47,627 bases of DNA from an uncultured Oscillospiraceae bacterium. GTDB taxonomy: Bacteria > Bacillota > Clostridia > Oscillospirales > Ruminococcaceae. The notes below the pieces were generated by a model, which did not search any database, was not told the DNA's origin, and was given only the letters and a program-made list of their open reading frames with translations. The position numbers and the translations under genes are program-made. Positions 41,606-47,627 of the stretch are shown here, piece by piece (position 1 is the stretch's first letter; every line of letters begins with the position of its first letter). Where the stretch lies: NCBI GenBank assembly GCA_910588145.1, contig CAJUPO010000014.1:1-47627 (forward strand), in the 5' to 3' direction.

Positions 41606-42259
41606 ATGAAAAGAACTATAAAAAGATTATTAGCGGCAGTTTCAGCCGTTTCAGTTTTGACATTTTCAGGCTTAAGCGTTTCAGCTGCGACAGCTGAAGA
41701 TGTAATCGGTGCCGCACGTGCTGCCGGTTTTCTTGAAGTTTATATCCAGCAGCTTGAAAACTTTCTTAAAACCCATAGCTATACTTCAGCCCAGTATGAT
41801 ATGATGCTGAATGCTCTGGGTAATATTGAGGATATCGGTGACGATGTTGCTCAGAAGTATTTTGGTAAAACTCTCGATGAAATGAGGGGAGAAGCTGGCG
41901 TAGATAAAGAAACTGGTGTTCCTGATGACAGCTGGGCGGCAGATATTGCTGATAAGATGTCAAATGATCAGCTTATGTCATCGCTTAACGAGCTTGTTAA
42001 TGCAGGTAAGAAGATGGGACTTGACGTTACTATCGATAAAAAAGGCGATAAGAATTATGTTATGACTGTTCGTGATGCAAACGGAAATATCCAGATGATT
42101 GCGCCGGTTGGAAAAATTGTTGACAGGACCGGTGCTGAGGTCAACGAGGAAAATTCGTTTATAGGATTTGCTTTAACTTCTGCTGTCTGCGGAGCATTAC
42201 TTACAGCCGGCGGCGCAGGATTATTGCTGCTTAAAAGAAAAAATGAAAGCGGAGAATAA
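41606..42259 (+). CDS. Secreted, C-terminally membrane-anchored protein of the sortase cluster
   Basis: A 217-residue protein with a signal peptide (about 1-28, ending VSAAT), a helical extracellular part (about 30-130), a small beta-rich part (YVMTVRDANGNIQMIAPVGK) and a C-terminal helix (about 185-205) followed by KRKNESGE. The end resembles a sorting tail, but no LPXTG-type motif precedes the helix, so it is probably a membrane protein. It is 3 bp upstream of the sortase gene and may be its partner or substrate. The family is not recognised. Confidence 0.7.
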   Translation: MKRTIKRLLAAVSAVSVLTFSGLSVSAATAEDVIGAARAAGFLEVYIQQLENFLKTHSYTSAQYDMMLNALGNIEDIGDDVAQKYFGKTLDEMRGEAGVDKETGVPDDSWAADIADKMSNDQLMSSLNELVNAGKKMGLDVTIDKKGDKNYVMTVRDANGNIQMIAPVGKIVDRTGAEVNEENSFIGFALTSAVCGALLTAGGAGLLLLKRKNESGE

Positions 42260-42262
42260 GCC

Positions 42263-42910
42263 ATGTCTGATAATATAGAAAAGAGCAAAAGCGCAAAGAC
42301 TGTTGTCATAGCAACGCCTATAATTGTTCTTGTTATTTGTGCGGCGCTTGCGGCAATTATGTGCTACTTTCCGGTTCGTAAGGCTGAAACGCTTATGAAT
42401 ATAGCGTTTTCTGCTAATCCGGATCACGCTCAAATAAGTGAAATTAAGTATGATACCAAGGAAGTTGAGGCTGAGATTGACGGAAACAAGATTGTTTATC
42501 CGTCTTTCGGAGCAGAATATGCCGCTCTTAAAATCGATTCAATAAATCTTGAAGCTCCGGTTTTCTGGGGAAGCAGTGAAGAACTTCTTAAGCAGGGTGT
42601 ATGCCAATACAGCGGTTCGGTTTTTATAGGGGAACAGGGAAATGTTGTTCTTGACGCACATTGCAATACATATTTTTATGAGCTTGGCAATGTCAAGGAA
42701 GGGGATATTGTAACTCTTACAACCTCTTACGGTGAATTTACCTATAAGGCTAAGGAACAGGTTCTGTTTAAGGATACTGATAATAAGTATATCTCTCCGA
42801 CTGCTGATGACAGACTCACTTTGTATACTTGTTATGGAAATCTTTTGGGTCCGACAGAGGACAGACTCGCAGTTATATGCGAGCTTGTTGAAAAGAAATT
42901 TTATGAATGA
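42263..42910 (+). CDS. Sortase (class D/B-like)
   Basis: A 215-residue protein with an N-terminal membrane helix (about 14-35). The sortase barrel follows, with catalytic His133 in VVLDAHCNTYF, Cys190 in LTLYTCYG and Arg201 in TEDRLAVIC, the order and spacing of the sortase triad. The His motif (AHC) differs from the common GHR. Sortases cleave LPXTG-like signals and attach proteins to the wall or polymerise pili. It lies between a secreted protein and a polytopic membrane protein gene and could also serve the adhesin at 24044, though that link is only inference. Confidence 0.88.
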   Translation: MSDNIEKSKSAKTVVIATPIIVLVICAALAAIMCYFPVRKAETLMNIAFSANPDHAQISEIKYDTKEVEAEIDGNKIVYPSFGAEYAALKIDSINLEAPVFWGSSEELLKQGVCQYSGSVFIGEQGNVVLDAHCNTYFYELGNVKEGDIVTLTTSYGEFTYKAKEQVLFKDTDNKYISPTADDRLTLYTCYGNLLGPTEDRLAVICELVEKKFYE

Positions 42911-42929
42911 CATCTGAAAGGACCTTAAT

Positions 42930-43802
42930 ATGAAAAAATTTAATAATTATGCTGCCAGTCTGATTTTTACGATTCTAACAGCGTTTTTTATAATATTTAC
43001 GGTTTTTGTCCGCTTTGCCGGAACAACTGTAATGAATGAGAAATTTTATACAGATATTGTTAAATCTGAAAAACTGACGGACAGCGTCTTAAACAGCATC
43101 AATAAATTTTTTGATGACAGTTATGCAAGTTCAGGTATTCCAGCGGAAGTTTATTTAAATGCGATTGATAAAGATAAGCTTGAATCAGCAATATGCAATA
43201 AAATTGAGAATACCATTTTGGAAATAAAAGGTGAAAAGGTTTCTGATAAGGAAGTATTTAATTTTTCCGAAGTTGAAAAAAGCATTACTAATTATTTTGA
43301 AGCCTTTGCTGAAGAAAACAATGTTGATGTAAATGAAAAGTATCAGGAACAGCTTGATAAAACAATAGAGGCGGCTAAAACTGAAATAGAAAATCACATT
43401 GATATTTTCATGCTTGATATTATGGACCGATCAGGCGTTTTAGACAAGGCAGAAAAGCTTTATCCGTTTCTTACTCCTGTTATGATAGCAGTAATATCAG
43501 CATTGGCGGTATGCATTGTGATACTTGCAGTACTAAATAGAAAAAGTATTCCAGCATTGTTTTACTGGGGTGCGGTATCCTGTTTATGTTCGTCAGTAAT
43601 TGTTGCTGTACCATGCCTTATACTGAAATTTTCGGATTACTTTAACGGTTTGGTAATCAGAACGGATTACATCTTTAAATCAGTTACTGCTGTTCTTTAT
43701 TCAATGGTAGACGCCTTGCTTTTAGTCCAGATTATCATATTTGCTGCTGCTGTAATATTGTTTGTTCTATACGCAGTGACTGGACGACTAAAAAAATCAT
43801 AA
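42930..43802 (+). CDS. Membrane protein of the sortase cluster, unknown function
   Basis: A 290-residue protein with an N-terminal helix (about 8-30), an acidic extracytoplasmic helical domain of about 130 residues (40-170) and three C-terminal helices (about 180-200, 210-235, 255-285). AAAGGACC precedes the ATG, 19 bp after the sortase gene, and a terminator follows, so the three genes form one unit. I do not recognise a family; conserved neighbours of this topology beside class D-like sortases may form a processing complex. Confidence 0.7.
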   Translation: MKKFNNYAASLIFTILTAFFIIFTVFVRFAGTTVMNEKFYTDIVKSEKLTDSVLNSINKFFDDSYASSGIPAEVYLNAIDKDKLESAICNKIENTILEIKGEKVSDKEVFNFSEVEKSITNYFEAFAEENNVDVNEKYQEQLDKTIEAAKTEIENHIDIFMLDIMDRSGVLDKAEKLYPFLTPVMIAVISALAVCIVILAVLNRKSIPALFYWGAVSCLCSSVIVAVPCLILKFSDYFNGLVIRTDYIFKSVTAVLYSMVDALLLVQIIIFAAAVILFVLYAVTGRLKKS

Positions 43803-43807
43803 TTTTT

Positions 43808-43835
43808 AAAAGAGAGGATTTCCTCTCTTTTATTT
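43808..43835 (+). terminator. Terminator of the sortase cluster
   Basis: 11-bp arms (aaaagagagga / tcctctctttt) with a minimal loop, followed by a T-rich tract. Confidence 0.8.
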
Positions 43836-43864
43836 TTGCAGTTTTAAGAATCTGTTTTTTACTA

Positions 43865-43893
43865 TTGAATTTTTTTGTAATTTATGATATATT
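43865..43893 (+). promoter_or_regulatory. Promoter of the trmN6-rsmI-kinase operon
   Basis: TTGAAT at 43865-43870, 17-bp spacer, TATATT at 43888-43893. Confidence 0.65.
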
Positions 43894-43923
43894 TATATTA
43901 GATTTTGTTTTTTGGAGGTTAAT

Positions 43924-44640
43924 GTGAAGGATTTCAAATTTGAAAAACTTTCCGAAAAAATAGAAATTTGTGTAAGCAGTGAGCATGGATTTGGTACAGA
44001 TGCATTTTTGCTGACTCATTTTTCTGAGTATAAAAGAAACGATAAAGCCTGCGATCTTGGTACCGGCTGCGGAATTATTCCGCTCCTAATGCAAAGAAAT
44101 ATGCCGCCGGAAATTGTTTATGCGGTTGATATACAAAAGCAGGCAATAGAACAGCTTGAAATGAGCATAGAAAAAAACAGGAATACAAGTATTGTTCCTG
44201 TAAACTGTGATTTAAAGGAGCTTTGGAATGAAGCTCCTTTAGGGCGTTTGAGCCTTGTTACCTGTAATCCGCCGTATAAGGCCGCTAATGCCGGGATTGA
44301 AAGTAATCTGACAGCACATAAAATTGCAAGACATGAGGTTCTCTGCAATATTGAAGATGTTTGCCGTGCAGCTTCAAGACTTCTTAAATTCGGCGGAAGA
44401 CTGTGCCTTTGTAACCGTCCGGAAAGGCTCGGAGATGTTATAAGTGCAATGAAAAACAATAATATTGAGCCAAAGCGTTTAAGATTTGTAAGTAAAAATC
44501 CTGAATCCGCTCCATGGCTGTTTCTTATAGAGGGAAAAAAAGGGTCTAAGCCTTTTATGAAAGTACTTCCGCAGCTTTATGTCTGGAACAGCAGCGGATA
44601 TACTGGAGAATTACAGGAAATATACAGAATGGGTCTTTAG
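43924..44640 (+). CDS. tRNA1(Val) A37 N6-methyltransferase-like protein (TrmN6/YfiC family)
   Basis: GTG 43924 is the likely start: GGAGG lies 5 nt upstream, while the ATG at 43922 runs into TGA at once. The 238-residue protein has the SAM-binding DLGTGCGIIP motif (residues 44-53), the acidic VDI of motif II and the NPPY catalytic motif at 115-118, diagnostic of N6-adenine methyltransferases. Its Firmicute neighbours (rsmI next) are typical of the YabB/YfiC group. It probably modifies tRNA; the exact base is not certain. Confidence 0.85.
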   Translation: MKDFKFEKLSEKIEICVSSEHGFGTDAFLLTHFSEYKRNDKACDLGTGCGIIPLLMQRNMPPEIVYAVDIQKQAIEQLEMSIEKNRNTSIVPVNCDLKELWNEAPLGRLSLVTCNPPYKAANAGIESNLTAHKIARHEVLCNIEDVCRAASRLLKFGGRLCLCNRPERLGDVISAMKNNNIEPKRLRFVSKNPESAPWLFLIEGKKGSKPFMKVLPQLYVWNSSGYTGELQEIYRMGL

Positions 44641-44650
44641 GGAGGATATT

Positions 44651-45496
44651 ATGGGAACACTCTATGTTGTTGGCACTCCTATTGGAAATATGGACGACGT
44701 GACTTTCAGACAGCTTAAGGTTCTGGAAAGCGTTGATTTTATTATAGCAGAGGATACCCGTGTTACGCTTAAACTACTTAACCGCTATGAAATAAAAAAA
44801 ACACTTGTGAGCTATCATGGACATAGCAAAAAAAGCTGTGCAGAGGAAATTGCCGAAAGAATTATGAACGGTGAAAATGCCGCAATAGTGACAGACGCAG
44901 GAATGCCTTGTATTTCTGACCCTGGAGAAGAGCTGGTAAAGATATGTGCACTTAGAAATATAGATGTAAAGGTTGTTCCGGGACCAAGCGCCGTTGTATC
45001 GGCTCTTGCTGTATCTGGTCTTAATACTTCCAGATTTTCGTTCGAGGGGTTTTTGTCTGTTAATAAAAAACAAAGGTATGATCACCTTGAAAGCGTTAAG
45101 AATGATACCAGAACATTAATTTTTTATGAAGCGCCTCATAAGCTTATTGCTTCTTTAGAGGATTTTTTGAAATATTTCGGTGACAGAAAAATTTCTCTTT
45201 GCCGTGAACTGACCAAGATTCATGAAGAAGTACTGCGTATGAGCATTTCTGAGGCAATTGAATATTATAAAATTCAAAAGCCTAAGGGAGAATATGTTCT
45301 TGTAATTGAAGGTTCAGACGAAAAAGACAACGGTCAAAAAGTAAGCTTGGAACAGGCAGCTGAATATGCGGAACAACTGATTGAAAATGGAGAAAAGGCT
45401 GTTAATGCTTGTAAAATTGCAGCTAAAGAAACTGGATATGCAAAAAGTCAGCTTTACTCAATTGTGTGCGGAAAAAAGAATGACGATTGGAGATAA
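44651..45496 (+). CDS. rsmI: 16S rRNA C1402 2'-O-methyltransferase RsmI
   Basis: ATG 44651 follows GGAGG at 44641-44645. The 281-residue protein starts GTLYVVGTPIGNMDD and contains the IIAEDTRVT, VTDAGMPCISDPG and VPGPSAVVSALAVSG motifs of the tetrapyrrole-methylase fold as found in RsmI. FYEAPHKL and CRELTKIHEE are also family-specific. It methylates the ribose of C1402 at the ribosomal decoding centre. It sits in an operon with trmN6 and the kinase. Confidence 0.95.
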   Translation: MGTLYVVGTPIGNMDDVTFRQLKVLESVDFIIAEDTRVTLKLLNRYEIKKTLVSYHGHSKKSCAEEIAERIMNGENAAIVTDAGMPCISDPGEELVKICALRNIDVKVVPGPSAVVSALAVSGLNTSRFSFEGFLSVNKKQRYDHLESVKNDTRTLIFYEAPHKLIASLEDFLKYFGDRKISLCRELTKIHEEVLRMSISEAIEYYKIQKPKGEYVLVIEGSDEKDNGQKVSLEQAAEYAEQLIENGEKAVNACKIAAKETGYAKSQLYSIVCGKKNDDWR

Positions 45497-45498
45497 AT

Positions 45499-46326
45499 AT
45501 GAGAATACCAAGAGCAGCTTGCATAAATGATTTATCCGGATTCGGACGCTGTTCCCTTACGACTGCTATTTCAGTAATTTCAGCAGCCGGAGTACAGGTA
45601 TGTCCATTGCCGACAGCTATTCTTTCAAAGCATACAGGGTTTCCAGGATTTTACTTTTCAGATTTCACCGATAGTATGTCCCCGTATATTGATAATTGGA
45701 ACGATGTTGAATTTGACGGTATTTACAGCGGTTTTTTAGGTTCTTCAAAACAGATAAATATTGTAGAAAGTTTTATTGAAATTAGAAAAAAAGGCAGTAT
45801 GCCGCCAAAAATTATAATTGATCCAGTTATGGGGGATAACGGCAGACTTTACCCTACATATACTGAAGAAATGAAAGATAAGATGAGTATTCTTGTTTCA
45901 CATGCAGATTTGGCAACACCCAATATTACAGAAGCGTGTTTTATGACGGGAACACCATATACAGGCGAGAATATAAGTGATAATAAAGCTGAGGAGCTTT
46001 GCAGAAAAATTTTTGATTCCGGATGTAAAAATGTAGTATTGACTGGAATCGTCAGAGAAAATAATATAATTAATTTTTCCTTTGACGGCAATAGTTTTTT
46101 TATGGATAAAATATGCAGAGAAAGCCGAATATATTCCGGAACAGGTGACATATTTGCATCTGTAGTATGCGGATTAATGCTGAAAGGGATAGGTATTCCG
46201 GAATGTGTAAAGGCAGCAGGTAAGTTTATCTCAGAAGCTATCAGGAATACCACTGAAATGAATGCGGCTATTAAAGAGGGGGTTGTGTTTGAACCGTTGC
46301 TTTATAAGCTGAGCGAATACAGATAA
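45499..46326 (+). CDS. Pyridoxamine/pyridoxal kinase (PdxY/PdxK family)
   Basis: ATG 45499 is 2 bp after the rsmI stop, with GGAG just upstream. The 275-residue protein has the ribokinase-fold layout of pyridoxal kinases: NDLSGFGRCSLTTA at the N-terminus, LPTAILSKHTGF substrate region, IIDPVMGDNG, TPNITEA and the SGTGDIFASVVCG anion-hole motif with the catalytic Asp. It should phosphorylate pyridoxal or pyridoxamine in vitamin B6 salvage. Last gene of the operon. Confidence 0.92.
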   Translation: MRIPRAACINDLSGFGRCSLTTAISVISAAGVQVCPLPTAILSKHTGFPGFYFSDFTDSMSPYIDNWNDVEFDGIYSGFLGSSKQINIVESFIEIRKKGSMPPKIIIDPVMGDNGRLYPTYTEEMKDKMSILVSHADLATPNITEACFMTGTPYTGENISDNKAEELCRKIFDSGCKNVVLTGIVRENNIINFSFDGNSFFMDKICRESRIYSGTGDIFASVVCGLMLKGIGIPECVKAAGKFISEAIRNTTEMNAAIKEGVVFEPLLYKLSEYR

Positions 46327-46330
46327 AATA

Positions 46331-46356
46331 AAACGGTGCATAAAGCACCGTTTTTT
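46331..46356. terminator. Bidirectional terminator between kinase and protease genes
   Basis: 9-bp arms (aaacggtgc / gcaccgttt, 46331-46339 and 46345-46353) with T run to 46356. The convergent protease gene ends inside its right edge. Confidence 0.85.
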
Positions 46357-47431
46357 AGAAATTGCCTGATTTATCTTCCATCAGTTTAAATTTAATTTCA
46401 AAGTATTCGATTTTTTTATTAACAATTCTTGCGCATTTTGCCGTTAAAATGTCACCGGCCTTATAGTTTTTTAGTATTTCATTAAGCTGACTATAATCAG
46501 ATGTTTCCTTTCCCTCCACTGAAAGAATAAAATTATTGATTTTAAGTTCCGTATTGGAAATATCACAGTCATCGCTTATTTCTGTAATCAGAAGTGATTT
46601 TTTAAGTTCTTTTGGCATATCAAACTTAAAGATTTCTTTAAAATATGCCTCAGTATATTCGTTGGAAGAGAAGAATGTTATTCCCACTCTTACACGTCCG
46701 CTGATATAGCCTGTTGCTATTAATTCTTCAATAATTGGTTTGGCTTCATTAATAGTGATCGCAAAACCAAGTCCTTCATAGCTTAAATTGATGTAATCAA
46801 TATATTTTGAAGAGGTAATGCCGATAACCTGTCCGTACATATTGACCAGTGCTCCTCCCGAGTTACCGGCGCTGATAGCAGCATTGGTCTGAATGCAGGT
46901 CATTTCGTGTCCGGCAGCGTCAGTTCTTATTTTCCTGTTAACGCCTGATATTATACCATCCGAAACTGAACCGGAAAGTCCGGCAGGATTTCCTATTGCA
47001 ACGACCTTTTCTCCTGTTTCGGCCTCATCTGAATTTCCCAGTACAGCGGCAGGCAGATCTTCTGCTTCAATTTTTATTACGGCAATATCTGTTTTAGCAT
47101 CTTTTCCAATAATTTCAGCACTATAAACCACATTGTCGCTTGTGGTTACAATCAGTGTATCTGCATTGTCGATAACGTGTGTGTTGGTTACAATATAGCC
47201 ATCGTTTGTAATAATGATTCCGGAACCGCTTCCGGAAGGAGTAAGCAAATCAGGTTTTTTGTATACATAAATTTCAACAATCTGCGGTCGAATATATTTG
47301 GCTATTCCCTCAGTTGTATATTGTCCGTTTTCTGCAAGATATTCAATTTCGGCTTCAGGAGGTTTATTTTCTGAATTAAGTATGATCTGCTTTTTTTCTT
47401 GTTTAGGCTCAGTTATTGTATTATAATCCAT
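46355..47431 (-). CDS. HtrA/DegP-like trypsin-fold serine protease with degenerate PDZ-like tail
   Basis: A 358-residue protease with the full trypsin triad: His85 in VTNTHVID, Asp115 in AKTDIAVIK and Ser191 in SAGNSGGAL. Residues about 60-240 form the protease domain, and 260-350 a PDZ-like domain (INNFILSVEGKET). Unlike most Firmicute HtrAs it has no N-terminal membrane helix or signal peptide from this ATG, and no clear ribosome-binding site precedes it. The frame is open a few codons further (to a TAG) but contains no better start. The upstream DNA belongs to a TnpV-like gene region, so the 5' end may have been removed by that insertion. Confidence 0.82.
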   Translation of the reverse strand: MDYNTITEPKQEKKQIILNSENKPPEAEIEYLAENGQYTTEGIAKYIRPQIVEIYVYKKPDLLTPSGSGSGIIITNDGYIVTNTHVIDNADTLIVTTSDNVVYSAEIIGKDAKTDIAVIKIEAEDLPAAVLGNSDEAETGEKVVAIGNPAGLSGSVSDGIISGVNRKIRTDAAGHEMTCIQTNAAISAGNSGGALVNMYGQVIGITSSKYIDYINLSYEGLGFAITINEAKPIIEELIATGYISGRVRVGITFFSSNEYTEAYFKEIFKFDMPKELKKSLLITEISDDCDISNTELKINNFILSVEGKETSDYSQLNEILKNYKAGDILTAKCARIVNKKIEYFEIKFKLMEDKSGNF

Positions 47432-47524
47432 GAGTGAAACCAGATAAGGAGAAAACTAAAAATTGTGTTTAAGACAACAGACACCATAATGTGGAGTGAA
47501 TATCTTATTTGGAGGAAATAGAAA

Positions 47525-47627
47525 ATGGCAAAATCATTATTTGAGGAACTGGGCGGCAGATACGAAAGGCAAGGCGATTATTTAATACCGTGTTTGTCTG
47601 TACCCGCCGAAGAAGAACAGCCCATAG
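47525..47627 (+). CDS. TnpV-like transposon protein (3' end outside window)
   Basis: ATG 47525 lies 9 nt after GGAGG (47511-47515). The 34 visible codons read AKSLFEELGGRYERQGDYL then PCLSVPAEEEQPI, a close match to the N-terminus of TnpV proteins carried by Firmicute transposons and integrative conjugative elements. The function of TnpV is not well defined. It marks the left part of a mobile element running off the right edge, inserted near the 5' end of the protease gene. Confidence 0.75.
   Translation, partial: MAKSLFEELGGRYERQGDYLIPCLSVPAEEEQPI

Overview
The window looks like a chromosomal stretch from a low-GC, fibre-associated Firmicute, most plausibly a Ruminococcus-like member of the Oscillospiraceae. 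The clues are a leucine-rich-repeat protein ending in a type I dockerin, remnants of a secreted GH5 cellulase, a giant threonine-rich surface adhesin with a PKTGD-type sorting signal, a sortase cluster, and frequent TTGACA/TATAAT promoters with 17-bp spacers. The organism is inferred from these features and not proven.

Positions 1-11200 hold an array of orphan polymorphic-toxin modules, all on the + strand. The parental secreted toxin is not in the window and is presumably to the left. Most modules carry a copy of a calcium-binding (thrombospondin type 3-like, DxDGDG) leader, then a different C-terminal toxin domain, a small immunity gene and usually an intrinsic terminator. Recognisable toxin domains are a C39/papain-like domain (1), a Tox-PL-2-like papain domain (8753) and a toxin-44-like domain (4584). 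A large helical family (2868, 6534) is unrecognised and is paired with two-helix membrane immunity proteins. A near-consensus promoter (TTGACA-17-TAAAAT) sits at six module boundaries, with a degraded seventh at 11167. Most toxin frames have no start codon before the leader, whereas the immunity genes have their own starts and, mostly, ribosome-binding sites. The array also contains a frameshifted toxin, an almost complete in-frame toxin deletion that leaves its immunity gene, and toxin-free immunity genes. It ends in a 5'-truncated dGTPase gene.

Positions 12300-19000 hold a LytTR response regulator followed by a likely operon: lipoprotein solute-binding protein, two sugar-type ABC permeases, an HlyD-like adaptor and a MacB/FtsX-like membrane protein, with no ATPase. 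A 20-bp-phased direct repeat abutting the operon's -35 box is a candidate LytTR site. A tRNA-Thr(CGU) lies beyond it on the - strand. Positions 19100-24000 carry a SipW-like protein that has lost its catalytic residues, a TtcA-like PP-loop enzyme, an AEC transporter, a second LytTR regulator and an XRE regulator. Positions 24044-30796 (- strand) encode the 2250-residue surface protein.

Positions 31000-38440 carry a nitroreductase, an unrecognised ORF, a 1061-residue secreted DNRLRE protein with a C-terminal cysteine-peptidase-like domain, and the LRR-dockerin protein. After the terminator of that last gene comes a graveyard of mobile and broken DNA: the 5' part of a group IIC intron, a doubly disrupted DNA methyltransferase, and a GH5 cellulase gene whose N-terminal and central parts now face each other on opposite strands.

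Positions 38500-47627 are mostly housekeeping: tmcAL-HAD-mnmA, a sortase D-like cluster, trmN6-rsmI-pyridoxamine kinase, and an HtrA-like protease lacking a membrane anchor. The window ends inside a TnpV-like gene, which suggests that another mobile element begins at the right edge.
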